From a bacterium (GTDB lineage: Bacteria > CAYTYR01 > UBA6262), in NCBI GenBank assembly GCA_028712895.1, contig JAQTPL010000015.1:1-39309 (forward strand): a DNA stretch of 39,309 bases, given 5' to 3'. Positions 9,134 to 16,723 of this stretch are shown here, piece by piece. The translations under genes and the position numbers were made by a program. The notes beneath the pieces were generated by a model. That model was not told the DNA's origin. It saw nothing but the letters and a program-made list of their open reading frames with translations, and did no database searches. Position 1 is the first letter of the stretch, and the number at the start of each line of letters is the position of its first letter.

Positions 9134-9166
9134 CTAATTACTCGAATGACAGCGAATGGCTCGAAT
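9134..9166. repeat. 33-nt dispersed repeat with three CGAAT cores, copy 1
   Basis: This 33-nt stretch matches 15258-15290 at 30 of 33 positions. Both carry three CGAAT cores spaced 10 and then 9 nt. Both lie in short intergenic gaps, here between the HIT gene and the alcohol dehydrogenase gene. It does not follow the 7-nt period of the other spacer repeats. Confidence 0.7.
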
Positions 9167-9180
9167 AAAACAATCAATAT

Positions 9181-9675
9181 TCATTTGCTAATTTCTTTCT
9201 TCAATATCTTATAGACTTCAGCGAGTGTTTGGGGCATGACCCTGGTGGCGCCGATCACCGGCATAAAATTATGATCGCCGTGCCAGCGTGGTACAATATG
9301 GATATGTACATGGCCAAGAACACCGGCTCCGCCAACTTTACCGATGTTGATACCCACATTAAAGCCTTCCGGTCGCATTATTTTCTTTAAGACTTTGATC
9401 ATTTTCTGGGTCAATTGCATCATCTCAGTAAGAGTGGCAGTATCCAGTTTTTCCAGGTCCTTGATATGTTTGAGCGGAGCGACCATGAGATGGCCGTTGG
9501 TATAGGGATAAAGATTTAACATGACAAACGCTCTCTGGCCCCGGTAAAGCACCAGATTTTTCAGACTGTCTTTCTTTTTTAGTTTTTTACAAAAAACGCA
9601 ACCAGGTTCATTGACTTTCTTAATATAAGCCATCCTCCAGGGCGCCCAAAGTATGTCAAACTTTTTCGTAGTCAT
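9181..9675 (-). CDS. HIT family nucleotide hydrolase or phosphorylase
   Basis: A 164-residue histidine-triad protein. The signature HVHIHIVPRW is at residues 122-131, with H122, H124 and H126 expected at the active site. A CVFC pair at 26-29 probably binds zinc, as in the Ap4A phosphorylase/Fhit-like branch that begins with LWAPWRMAYI. The likely substrates are dinucleoside polyphosphates or nucleoside phosphoramidates, and the sequence does not decide between them. The start ATG has AAGGA upstream. Its neighbours do not hint at a pathway. Confidence 0.85.
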   Translation of the reverse strand: MTTKKFDILWAPWRMAYIKKVNEPGCVFCKKLKKKDSLKNLVLYRGQRAFVMLNLYPYTNGHLMVAPLKHIKDLEKLDTATLTEMMQLTQKMIKVLKKIMRPEGFNVGINIGKVGGAGVLGHVHIHIVPRWHGDHNFMPVIGATRVMPQTLAEVYKILKKEISK

Positions 9676-9684
9676 AATAAATCC

Positions 9685-9778
9685 TTAAATACAGTTATCA
9701 GTAATAAAGTGGTAGAGTTTAATGAATTTTGTACCGCGGGTTTAACCCTTTATCACCTTATCACTATTTTTTACTGTC
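9685..9778. repeat. Degraded heptad-arm inverted repeat (GTGATAA/AGTGGTA words)
   Basis: The left arm 9685-9715 can be parsed as four 7-nt units plus TAG (including CAGTTAT, CAGTAAT, AAAGTGG). The right arm, about 9748-9778, holds CTTTATCA and CCTTATCA repeats. Pairing is weaker than in the other elements. The right arm runs into the 3' end of the following gene and supplies its last codons (DKVIKG). Confidence 0.5.
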
Positions 9779-10650
9779 TTAAACGCATGTTTCAACGTTT
9801 GCCACACCAGCTTTGGATCCGCTGAGTTCAACTGGTCCACTAAACTGCCACTATCATAACTCCAGGCGGCAATATTGGCAATGCCAGCCCTGGCAGCAAT
9901 CTCTACAGCCTGGCTGATTTCCGGTTCTTTACCCGCGGGTATTTTAAACGCCTGGATCCAAAGCTGTGCTTCTTTATGATGTTCCTGACAAAGATTATAA
10001 ACTTTTTTCGCAAAATCTTCAACAAATTCAAGTTTTTTATTCCATAGCAGCCAATATGGATCCGTCCCAAAAATATCAATAGTCTCAAGCCTTAGTATTT
10101 TTCTCCATATTGCCGCGGACCTGGCATCATCTTGCGGGTAAACACAAATCGCGTTTTTAATTCCCTGCTGTTTAACCAGCCCGGTCATTTCCCCTAAAAA
10201 ATCAATAATCTTACCGACTTCTTCCTGGTTATACTTGAATCCTGTCTGGTGCGGCTCATCCCAGAAAATCACATCCGGTTTCATCGCCAGCGCTATCGCC
10301 AGCCACTCTTTCATGAATTTTTTAAATTTCTTATGGCTAATATCGGCCAGCGGTAAAGGCCGCCCTTTTTTCTTCAGGCAGGCATCAGGATTTTCAGCGA
10401 CAAAAAGGGAAAAAGTTTCGCCGCCAAAAACACCTCCTACTCCCCACGGGTCAAGATATGTGGCCAGACCGCACTCGCGGCTCAGCCTCATTATCTCCTG
10501 CATATTCTGGCGATGATAATAGAGATCTGTTTCACTGAATGTATGCACTACAAAATCACAGCACGTAGCGATCTCTGCCAGATCCTGTTTGGCCTGGGAT
10601 ACGTCCCTGGTTAGAATATAACTGATCCCGGTTTTCAAGGGAGGCTCCAT
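9742..10650 (-). CDS. Uncharacterised TIM-barrel-like protein
   Basis: A 302-residue soluble protein I cannot assign to a named family. Alternating strand-helix pattern and motifs such as YLDPWGVGGVFGGE, MKPDVIFWDEPHQTG, IDIFGTDPYWLLW and IAAWSYDSGS suggest a (beta/alpha)8 barrel of the glycoside-hydrolase type. E (WDEPH) and D (GTDPYW) are candidate catalytic acids. No signal peptide is seen. It overlaps the EcfT gene by 16 bases, so the two are probably co-translated. Its last eight codons lie in a degraded spacer repeat, so the C-terminus may have been extended by that repeat. Confidence 0.6.
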   Translation of the reverse strand: MEPPLKTGISYILTRDVSQAKQDLAEIATCCDFVVHTFSETDLYYHRQNMQEIMRLSRECGLATYLDPWGVGGVFGGETFSLFVAENPDACLKKKGRPLPLADISHKKFKKFMKEWLAIALAMKPDVIFWDEPHQTGFKYNQEEVGKIIDFLGEMTGLVKQQGIKNAICVYPQDDARSAAIWRKILRLETIDIFGTDPYWLLWNKKLEFVEDFAKKVYNLCQEHHKEAQLWIQAFKIPAGKEPEISQAVEIAARAGIANIAAWSYDSGSLVDQLNSADPKLVWQTLKHAFKTVKNSDKVIKG

Positions 10651-11348
10651 AGGTTCCCGGCTATTGAAGCGCTGAACGCCACGACGGCAGCGAGCGCTAC
10701 AGCGTCGCGGACGGTAAATTTTAATTGATACAGACTGGTGCGATGCGGACCAAGATGGAAGCCCCGAGCTTCAATACCCCGCGCCAGTTCATCAGCTTTT
10801 TTCATGATATTGACAAGCAAGGCATATGCCAGCAAGGGAATATTCTTTGGTGAATACCGCACTCCCCGCACCTGCTGTGCCTCCATGATTTTTTGATTTT
10901 CCAGCAGAGCCAGAGGAATGAACCGGATAGCCATGGTAACCATGAAAGCAATACTGGAACCCAATATCTTCTGCAGTCCCATAGCCAGGCTGAAGATAGG
11001 CGTCGTAGAGGTTAAGAGCGCGGCTAAAGACAGCAACAAAATAAAACGGGCTACTACCGCTGCTCCGACCCGCCATCCTCCGGCTGAACCCAGATGCATC
11101 ACTAGGATCAGCCCCAGGAACCAGGCCAGCGGCCGGACGGTACTAAACCAACGCCTAACCGGTACTTTTCCCAAGAGCAGTAAGAGGGCACATATCCCTG
11201 CCAAAGCCGCATATTCCTGCCAACTGTTAAGAAAAAAAATAACCCCAGATAAAATTAACAAACTGATAATTTTAGTTCTGGGGTCGAGGTGGTGGATAAA
11301 GGAATCACCTTCACTATATTGCCCTACTATGTCGGGAATATTGCGCAT
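10635..11348 (-). CDS. ecfT: EcfT-like energy-coupling factor transmembrane protein
   Basis: The T component of an ECF vitamin/metal importer (CbiQ/EcfT family), 237 residues with five or six membrane segments. The opening DSFIHHLDPRTKIISLLILSG is characteristic. The two cytoplasmic coupling motifs are EAQQVRGVRY (about 160) and LARGIEARGF (about 190), of which the second keeps the Ala-Arg-Gly core. No ATPase (EcfA) or substrate-binding S component is adjacent, so the substrate is unknown and partners must be encoded elsewhere. It lies 25 bases downstream of asd and overlaps the next gene. Confidence 0.8.
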   Translation of the reverse strand: MRNIPDIVGQYSEGDSFIHHLDPRTKIISLLILSGVIFFLNSWQEYAALAGICALLLLLGKVPVRRWFSTVRPLAWFLGLILVMHLGSAGGWRVGAAVVARFILLLSLAALLTSTTPIFSLAMGLQKILGSSIAFMVTMAIRFIPLALLENQKIMEAQQVRGVRYSPKNIPLLAYALLVNIMKKADELARGIEARGFHLGPHRTSLYQLKFTVRDAVALAAVVAFSASIAGNLWSLP

Positions 11349-11373
11349 AGGTTTCCAACTAATCCTGTTGTCT

Positions 11374-12387
11374 TTAAACGATTTTTTGTTTAATCAGCTC
11401 TTCCGCGATCTGCACGGCATTCCAGGCTGCTCCCTTGAGCAGGTTATCACTTACGATCCATACATTCAAACCATTACTGATGGATTCGTCCTGGCGTACC
11501 CGGCCGACGAAAGTATCGATCTTGCCTTCGCAATCGATCGCTAAAGGGTACTTTTTATTAGCCGGATCATCTACCAAGATCACACCCGGCGCCTGGGCCA
11601 GCATTTTCCTGGCGTCAGCCGCGCTGAGATGCTTTTCAGTCTCGATATTCACTGATTCAGAATGCCCGCGCATTACCGGCACGCGCACAGTGGTGGCAGT
11701 TAACTGGATCGAATCATCACCCATGATCTTCTTAGTCTCATGGACCATTTTCATTTCTTCCTTGGTATAATCATTTTCCAGGAAGATATCAATGTGCGGA
11801 ATGACATTATAGGCGATCTGATAAGGGAATACTTTGCACTCTGCCGGCTTACCGTCAGCCAATGACTTCACCTGCTCTGCCAATTCAACCATAGCCTTAT
11901 GACCAGCGCCGCTTACTGCCTGGTAAGTGGACACTACTACTCTCTTGATCCTGGCAGCATCGTGGATCGGCTTGAGCACTACAACCATCTGGATGGTAGA
12001 ACAATTCGGATTAGCAATTATCTTTTTGTCCTTTTTCAAATGGTGCGGATTGACTTCCGGTACCACCAAAGGAACATCTTTATCCATGCGCCAGGCACTG
12101 GAATTATCAATAACAAATACACCTTCTCTCGCGGCCACAGGCGCATATTCCTTGGAAATAGACGCGCCCGCGGAAAACAGGGCGATCTCCATGCCCTTGA
12201 AAGAATCCTTATTCAATTCTTCCACCGGGACATCCTGGCCCTTATATTTTAATTTCTTGCCGGCGGAACGTGAGCTGGCCAATAGACGCAAATTGGCCAC
12301 GGGGAAATCCCGTTCCTCCAGCATTTTGATCATTTCATTTCCTACTGCTCCAGTGGCACCAACCACCGCTACATTATACTTCTTCAT
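11374..12387 (-). CDS. asd: Aspartate-semialdehyde dehydrogenase
   Basis: It reduces aspartyl phosphate to aspartate semialdehyde with NADPH, the branch point to lysine, threonine and isoleucine. It has 337 residues, normal length. The N-terminal GATGAVGNEMIKMLEER is the NADP fold. SAGASISKEYAP and VIDNSSAWRMDKDVPLVVPEVN follow. NPNCSTIQM contains the catalytic cysteine, and the later VPVMRGHSESVNIE holds the active-site histidine region. It completes the lysC-hom-thrC route encoded further upstream in the same direction, although accessory genes stand between them. Confidence 0.93.
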   Translation of the reverse strand: MKKYNVAVVGATGAVGNEMIKMLEERDFPVANLRLLASSRSAGKKLKYKGQDVPVEELNKDSFKGMEIALFSAGASISKEYAPVAAREGVFVIDNSSAWRMDKDVPLVVPEVNPHHLKKDKKIIANPNCSTIQMVVVLKPIHDAARIKRVVVSTYQAVSGAGHKAMVELAEQVKSLADGKPAECKVFPYQIAYNVIPHIDIFLENDYTKEEMKMVHETKKIMGDDSIQLTATTVRVPVMRGHSESVNIETEKHLSAADARKMLAQAPGVILVDDPANKKYPLAIDCEGKIDTFVGRVRQDESISNGLNVWIVSDNLLKGAAWNAVQIAEELIKQKIV

Positions 12388-12412
12388 CTCTTTTCCTATT
12401 CCTCCAGAATCA

Positions 12413-12496
12413 GTTATGAGTTTTGAATTTTGAGTTTTGAATTAAGGTAAAAAGCTTTTCACCTAAACTCAAAACTTATAACTTATAATTTAAAAC
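12413..12496. repeat. Heptad-arm inverted repeat (word GTTTTGA)
   Basis: The left arm 12413-12443 is GTTATGA, GTTTTGA, ATTTTGA, GTTTTGA, ATT (31 nt). The right arm 12466-12496 is 31 nt, complementary at 22 of 31 positions. The 22-nt loop carries its own near-perfect inverted repeat (GGTAAAAAG with CTTTTCACC). It lies between leuB and asd. Confidence 0.8.
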
Positions 12497-12501
12497 TGTT
12501 T

Positions 12502-13584
12502 TTAAATCAAGCTGGCGATCAGGTCACCCATTTCCGTGGTGCCCAGGCCCATTTTCCCGGCAGCCAGACTCTTGATCTTGCCGCTCTCCAGAGCTTTGAA
12601 CACTGCTTGCTCTATGGCTTGTCCGGCTTTAGTTTCTCCTAATGTTTCCAGCATCATGCCTCCGGCGCAGATCGCCGCCAGCGGGTTAATGACGTTCTTG
12701 CCGGTATATTTGGGAGCTGAGCCGCCGATCGGCTCAAACATGCTGACCCCTTCAGGATTAATATTGCCGCCGGCAGCAATACCCATACCGCCCTGGATCA
12801 TCGCACCCAGGTCAGTGATGATATCGCCGAACAGATTCTCGGTCACGATCACGTCAAACCACTCTGGATTTTTCACAAACCACATTGTAGTCGCATCAAC
12901 GTGCGCATAGTCCCGCTTGAGGTTCTTGTATTGCTTCTCACCCATTTCTTCAAAAGCGCGGTACCAAAGGTCACCGCAATAAGTCAGCACATTCCTCTTA
13001 TGTACAAGGTGGATCGGTTTTTCGGCGTATTTTGGATTCTGTTGGTTCCTCTTAGCTTTAAGTTCATAAGCATATTTGATGCAGCGATCCACGGTGCGCC
13101 GGTCATAGATCATCACCTGCGAGGCAATCTCATCCGGTGTGCCCACCCGGGTAGCTCCGCCATGTCCTGTATAGATGCCGCCCGTGTTCTCCCGCACTAC
13201 CACAAAATCGATCTCTGCCGGCCCCTTATCCTTTACCGGTGTGGCAACATTAGGATACAATTTAACCGGACGCAGGTTGATATATTGGTCCAGTTCAAAA
13301 CGGATGCGCAGCAGGATACCCAGCTCTAAAATGCCTGGTTTGACATCCGGGTGCCCAATGGCGCCCAGGTAGATGGCATCCAGTTTTTTTAACTCCGGGA
13401 TAACTGAATCTGGCACAGTTTCGCCGGTCTTCTTATATCTTTCTCCGCCCAGGTCATAATTGACCAAGTCGTATTTTAAGCCATATTTTTTGCCGACCGC
13501 ATCCAATACCTTTAAGCCTTCCTTTAGTACTTCCGGGCCGGTCCCATCTCCGCCCATTACCCCGATCTTATACGTTTTACTCAC
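12502..13584 (-). CDS. leuB: 3-Isopropylmalate dehydrogenase
   Basis: An NAD-dependent beta-decarboxylating dehydrogenase of 360 residues, third enzyme of leucine synthesis and probably also acting on 3-methylmalate in the citramalate route. Visible motifs are [38 protein letters not shown] (substrate arginines), [13 protein letters not shown], and [19 protein letters not shown] with the metal-binding aspartates. The start is GTG, with AAGGAGG nine bases upstream. The RFELDQY loop and leu-gene context favour LeuB over isocitrate or tartrate dehydrogenase. It lies apart from leuD by three membrane-protein genes and a hairpin. Confidence 0.92.
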   Translation of the reverse strand: MSKTYKIGVMGGDGTGPEVLKEGLKVLDAVGKKYGLKYDLVNYDLGGERYKKTGETVPDSVIPELKKLDAIYLGAIGHPDVKPGILELGILLRIRFELDQYINLRPVKLYPNVATPVKDKGPAEIDFVVVRENTGGIYTGHGGATRVGTPDEIASQVMIYDRRTVDRCIKYAYELKAKRNQQNPKYAEKPIHLVHKRNVLTYCGDLWYRAFEEMGEKQYKNLKRDYAHVDATTMWFVKNPEWFDVIVTENLFGDIITDLGAMIQGGMGIAAGGNINPEGVSMFEPIGGSAPKYTGKNVINPLAAICAGGMMLETLGETKAGQAIEQAVFKALESGKIKSLAAGKMGLGTTEMGDLIASLI

Positions 13585-13657
13585 GTTACTGCTCCTCCTT
13601 TAAAATACTTTAAGTTAGTGATTTTAACACAAAAAAAGGAATCTGTAAACATAATAA

Positions 13658-13686
13658 ATTATGCCGTAACCAGGTTACGGCATAAT
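13658..13686 (-). terminator. 12-bp stem-loop upstream of leuB
   Basis: A perfect 12-bp stem (13658-13669 with 13675-13686, ATTATGCCGTAA) with a 5-nt loop lies between the 98-residue membrane-protein gene and leuB. On the minus strand it is followed by a moderately T-rich stretch, not a clean T-run. It may partly terminate the upstream genes or act as an attenuator for leuB. Confidence 0.55.
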
Positions 13687-13738
13687 CATACTTACGGAGA
13701 AATGCTGCTTTAGTGCCTAAGTTAAACTTTTTCTTTCT

Positions 13739-14035
13739 TCAATTCTTGCGGCTGATCAAAGTATCGATCATGGTGCCAATGATCCACCCCAGCACTATAT
13801 ACATAACTGAACCACCGATGGCAAAAAATAAATTATATAACCATTTGGGTGCCTGCAGTTTGAGCATATCCCAGAGGAAAAAGAGCGGAGCATCATAGGT
13901 CACCACGCCAAAATTATCAGGCAGCCCTTCAAGTGGGTAAAAATACAGGGACTCAACGACAAATCGGAAATGGAAAAGGCTAAAAATCAAGCCAAAGGCA
14001 ATGCGAAATATATTTTCCCTGATCTTCAGCTTCAT
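13739..14035 (-). CDS. Small membrane protein, paralogue of the 111-residue protein at 14397-14732
   Basis: A 98-residue protein of unknown function with about three hydrophobic segments (around 8-27, 48-66 and 70-90). It shares a layout with the protein at 14397-14732: an N-terminal ENIFRIAFGLIFSLFHF, then VVESLYFYPLEGLPDNFGVVTYDAPL, and a C-terminal GxxMYxxxGxxIGxxxD. The two are therefore tandem paralogues with a small exported protein between them. It ends about 50 bases before the stem-loop upstream of leuB. I see no named family. Confidence 0.7.
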   Translation of the reverse strand: MKLKIRENIFRIAFGLIFSLFHFRFVVESLYFYPLEGLPDNFGVVTYDAPLFFLWDMLKLQAPKWLYNLFFAIGGSVMYIVLGWIIGTMIDTLISRKN

Positions 14036-14052
14036 CGGATCTCCCCCTCAAT

Positions 14053-14400
14053 TTATTCGGTAGTATCAATTAAAACTGCCGTTTTGGGATTATCTACTTT
14101 ATAGATGTATTTGAAATCACTGTTCCTGGTATGCACAAAAGTAACTTTCCAGGCCCAAACAGATGTGTCCCTTTCTTTAAAAGCATTTGTATACATTACC
14201 GAGACCAGGATAAAATTATTAAATTTAACATAAGGATTGGTTTCCTTGGATATTTCCTTTTTAAAAGCATTGGTTGCTAATTTTATGGCAATACTAATAT
14301 CTACTTTAGGCTCTGGTATCGGGGGCCCAACATCAGCCGTGACCGCTAACGGCACTATCGCCAAAAGCAACATAAGCGCTATTACTTTTAAGCTTTTCAC
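14053..14400 (-). CDS. Small exported protein of unknown function
   Basis: A 115-residue protein with a clear signal peptide: MKSLKV, a hydrophobic core, and VTADVGPP, with cleavage likely near residue 22. The mature part is about 93 residues and shows alternating strands (FNNFILVSVMYTNAF, VWAWKVTFVHTRN), like a small lipocalin- or NTF2-type domain, but I cannot name it. Its start overlaps the stop of the 111-residue membrane protein by four bases (ATGA). It sits between two paralogous membrane proteins, so the three probably work together at the membrane. Confidence 0.7.
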   Translation of the reverse strand: MKSLKVIALMLLLAIVPLAVTADVGPPIPEPKVDISIAIKLATNAFKKEISKETNPYVKFNNFILVSVMYTNAFKERDTSVWAWKVTFVHTRNSDFKYIYKVDNPKTAVLIDTTE

Positions 14401-14732
14401 AAGCGTATTTCCTCCTTTTCTTTTTCTTCTTCTTCTTTGATCTTTTTAAGCAACCGGTCGAACAAAGAACCGATAAAGGCACCGATAGCCAGGTACATCA
14501 GAGTGCCGAACAGGGTAAAAAACCCGCGATAAAAACTTAATGACGCTTTTTTAATGAACAAATTATAAACCAGGATCAATGGCGCGTCAAAAGGATATAC
14601 CCCAAAATCCAGAGGCAAACCTTTCACCGGCGGAAAATACATCGCTCTCACTACAAAAAAATAATGGATCAAGGCAAAGATCAGCGCGAAGAGCAACCCA
14701 ATAATATTTTCTTCCATTTTAAATTGTTTCAT
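14397..14732 (-). CDS. Small membrane protein, paralogue of the 98-residue protein at 13739-14035
   Basis: A 111-residue protein of unknown function with about three membrane segments and a highly charged Lys/Glu tail at the C-terminus. Shared features with the 98-residue protein are ENIIGLLFALIFALIHYFFVVRAMYFPPVKGLPLDFGVYPFDAPL and a C-terminal GTLMYLAIGAFIGSLFD. It lies 17 bases downstream of the leuD stop and overlaps the following exported-protein gene, so it should be transcribed with leuD. Confidence 0.7.
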   Translation of the reverse strand: MKQFKMEENIIGLLFALIFALIHYFFVVRAMYFPPVKGLPLDFGVYPFDAPLILVYNLFIKKASLSFYRGFFTLFGTLMYLAIGAFIGSLFDRLLKKIKEEEEKEKEEIRL

Positions 14733-14749
14733 TGGCCCAACACTTTCTT

Positions 14750-15238
14750 TTAGATCTTCTTTTTGACGTATTCCATTAAACCGCCGGCATTGATCAGCTC
14801 TTGCATGAACGGCGGGAAAGCAGTGGCATTATATATTTTATTGGTAGTAATATTCTTGATCTTGCCTTTTTCCAGGTCCACTTCGATCGTATCGCCTTCT
14901 TCAATACCCTTGCTGGCTTCCACGCTTTCCAGGATAGGCAGGCCGATATTAATAGCATTGCGGTAGAAGATCCTGGCAAAGGTTTCCGCGATCACGCAGG
15001 ATACTCCGGCGCCTTTCAGACAGATCGGGGCGTGTTCGCGCGAAGAACCGCAGCCAAAATTCTTGCCTGCCACAAGAATATCCCCGGCTTTAACCTTTTT
15101 CGGGAAATCCTTGTCCGCGTCTTCCATACAGTGCTTGGCCAGCTCTTTTTCATCAAAAGTATTTAGGTATCTCGCCGGGATAATCTCGTCAGTATTAATA
15201 TTGTCCTTGAATTTCCATACTTTACCCTTAAGCTTCAT
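14750..15238 (-). CDS. leuD: 3-Isopropylmalate dehydratase small subunit
   Basis: The small (swivelling) subunit of isopropylmalate isomerase, 162 residues, normal for the archaeal/short LeuD class. Motifs are [16 protein letters not shown], then [41 protein letters not shown]. It pairs with LeuC to convert 2- to 3-isopropylmalate and probably handles citramalate too. LeuC and LeuD genes usually adjoin. Here about 6 kb of accessory genes separate them. Upstream is the 33-nt repeat with three CGAAT cores. Confidence 0.92.
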   Translation of the reverse strand: MKLKGKVWKFKDNINTDEIIPARYLNTFDEKELAKHCMEDADKDFPKKVKAGDILVAGKNFGCGSSREHAPICLKGAGVSCVIAETFARIFYRNAINIGLPILESVEASKGIEEGDTIEVDLEKGKIKNITTNKIYNATAFPPFMQELINAGGLMEYVKKKI

Positions 15239-15257
15239 GCACTACTCCTTTTGATTG

Positions 15258-15290
15258 CTAATTACTCGAATTATAGCGAATGTCTCGAAT
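15258..15290. repeat. 33-nt dispersed repeat with three CGAAT cores, copy 2
   Basis: It matches 9134-9166 at 30 of 33 positions with the same 10- and 9-nt spacing of the CGAAT cores. It lies between the PspC gene and leuD, at the low-coordinate edge of the accessory block. Confidence 0.7.
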
Positions 15291-15297
15291 TTAAATT

Positions 15298-15498
15298 TTA
15301 TATGTTTGGTGGTAATGCGCTTTTATTCGGGACTGCGATCCAGCAAATGCTATAAAGGATCAATCCCCAACCCCACAGCAAAATCAAAGCAACAAATATT
15401 ATTCTCACGATGGCCGGATCGATAGTGAAGTATTCTGCTATCCCGCCGCATACCCCAGCGATCTTCCTATCTGTCTCTGACCGGTATAATCTTTTCAT
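15298..15498 (-). CDS. PspC-domain small membrane protein
   Basis: A 66-residue protein almost entirely made of a PspC domain: MKRLYRSETDRKIAGVCGGIAEYF, then IDPAIVRIIFVALILLWGWGLILYSICWIAVP, with one or two membrane segments. Family members act in envelope-stress systems or are of unknown role. It is not next to other phage-shock genes. Its position just inside the leuD edge of the accessory block leaves open whether it belongs to the backbone. Confidence 0.85.
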   Translation of the reverse strand: MKRLYRSETDRKIAGVCGGIAEYFTIDPAIVRIIFVALILLWGWGLILYSICWIAVPNKSALPPNI

Positions 15499-15533
15499 AA
15501 TCTCTTCCTATATCATAGTCTAGCTATAATCTA

Positions 15534-15929
15534 TCACTTGTGTAATTGCGAAAAATCACCTCTTAATACATCTTGCCCGTACTTTTTTAGCACATCAGCA
15601 AATTGAAGATAGGCTTCTTCCTCGTTTGCAGAACCATAATTAACTTTCGCATTAGGAGCTATTAAAGCTTGCAATTTATAAAAACGAATTGTATCCATAT
15701 ATTCATTTGTATTAGTGAAATAGTGACTAATAGTACAGTCTTGCCAACGATCCCTAATATCAAACCAGATTTCCACCTTTGTTTTGCTTGTTTCATTAAT
15801 AAATCTAGAGTAATATCCAAACCCAACTTTTTCTGTTTTTTCAAGTTTATAACCATACTCTTTAACTAAAAAATCAAATACTGTCTTAGACATATTATCA
15901 AAATCATTTGCGGAATAAAAAGTATACAT
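15534..15929 (-). CDS. Probable orphan immunity protein
   Basis: A 131-residue acidic soluble protein with no family I can name. It starts MYTFYSANDFDNMSKTVFDFLVKEYGY and contains strand-like segments with WFDIRDRWQDCTISHY. Size, composition and position just downstream of a toxin-like C-terminal remnant suggest an immunity protein of a polymorphic toxin system. That is inference from context. The gene begins four bases after the remnant's stop, the usual toxin-immunity spacing. It is AT-rich compared with the leu genes. Confidence 0.55.
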   Translation of the reverse strand: MYTFYSANDFDNMSKTVFDFLVKEYGYKLEKTEKVGFGYYSRFINETSKTKVEIWFDIRDRWQDCTISHYFTNTNEYMDTIRFYKLQALIAPNAKVNYGSANEEEAYLQFADVLKKYGQDVLRGDFSQLHK

Positions 15930-15932
15930 AAA

Positions 15933-16034
15933 TTATGGCCTTTTTACTTTTTCTACTTGCAAGTAGGGATTCTCATTATAACCATGTTCCGCATCCGAGG
16001 TAGAACGACGATCTATTATTTTGTTTTCAGAGTC
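15933..16034 (-). pseudogene. C-terminal remnant of a polymorphic-toxin-like protein
   Basis: In one minus-strand frame the stretch reads DRRSTSDAEHGYNENP then YLQVEKVKRP and a stop, with protein-like composition and no start of its own. The frame continues upstream into the end of the DUF3795 gene, which lies in a different frame, so the original gene is cut there. The HGYNENP-type ending resembles C-termini of RHS/polymorphic toxins. The family is inferred from memory of such tails. Confidence 0.4.
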
Positions 16035-16366
16035 ATGGCCTTGTGAGCAGCCATATCTTTGGCAAATTCATCATAACCTTTAACCTTGATCATTTGAATG
16101 CAGGCATTCCGGTCAGATTTAAACAAAACCTTGAACATTTTCGAAAAGAAATTATTGAATTTGCCGCATTCCATGATATCGCCGAACATTTTGCAATCAG
16201 CGCAACTGCTATAATTATTCTGTATGGCGCACAACCGCACATTGCACCATGAGGCCTTCTCATTTTTGTGGCATCCGGGACACTTCTCTTTCAAATACTT
16301 CTCGCAAGCTCCACAGTAAAGTCCACAATATGCCACCAGCTCTTTATCCACAACAATTTCTTTCAT
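16016..16366 (-). CDS. DUF3795 cysteine-rich protein
   Basis: A protein of about 116 residues with a cysteine-rich, probably zinc-binding DUF3795 fold: YCGLYCGACEKYLKEKCPGC, then WCNVRLCAIQ, CADC, MECGKFN. Its function is unknown. I chose the second ATG (16366) because two nearby remnants start at the equivalent MKEII position. It lies 12 bases downstream of the hepT stop. The 5' end of a related gene recurs at 17349-17393 and 18189-18242. Confidence 0.8.
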   Translation of the reverse strand: MKEIVVDKELVAYCGLYCGACEKYLKEKCPGCHKNEKASWCNVRLCAIQNNYSSCADCKMFGDIMECGKFNNFFSKMFKVLFKSDRNACIQMIKVKGYDEFAKDMAAHKAMTLKTK

Positions 16367-16378
16367 CATTCAATCCTT

Positions 16379-16723
16379 TTATAATAATTCTTTTACGATT
16401 TTAGCAAGCTGCGGTTTCGCTTTTGGAATTTCCTCTTTTACAGCCCGCCAAACTACTTTTATAACAATACCGAAATATTCATGAACAAGAACATCTCTCA
16501 TTCCAGCCATCTGTCTCCAAGGAACGTCTGGATATCTGTTTCTAATAACAACTGGGATATGTTTTGAAGCCTCTCCAATAATTTCCAAGCTTCTTATAAC
16601 TGCATATACTGTTTTTTTATCTTTAGAAAACTTGTCAAAAGTACATCCCTTCAGAAACTTTTCCGCCATCTCCATATTTTCCAGGATATCTTGCAGATAC
16701 AGCTTATAGTCTCTCTTGGTCAT
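16379..16723 (-). CDS. hepT: HepT-like HEPN ribonuclease toxin
   Basis: A 114-residue HEPN-domain protein (DUF86). The RX4HXY motif is intact as R76, H81 and Y83 (RDVLVHEYFG). In the characterised family HepT is an RNase toxin, silenced when its partner MntA adds AMP residues to the motif tyrosine. It is all-helical, with a conserved VIRSLEIIGEASKHIP helix. The start overlaps the mntA stop by four bases, the usual arrangement for this pair. Confidence 0.85.
   Translation of the reverse strand: MTKRDYKLYLQDILENMEMAEKFLKGCTFDKFSKDKKTVYAVIRSLEIIGEASKHIPVVIRNRYPDVPWRQMAGMRDVLVHEYFGIVIKVVWRAVKEEIPKAKPQLAKIVKELL

Noticed and set aside
10918-11544. A 208-codon plus-strand open frame across ecfT and asd
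   Set aside because: It is antisense to two well-supported genes and has no family features.
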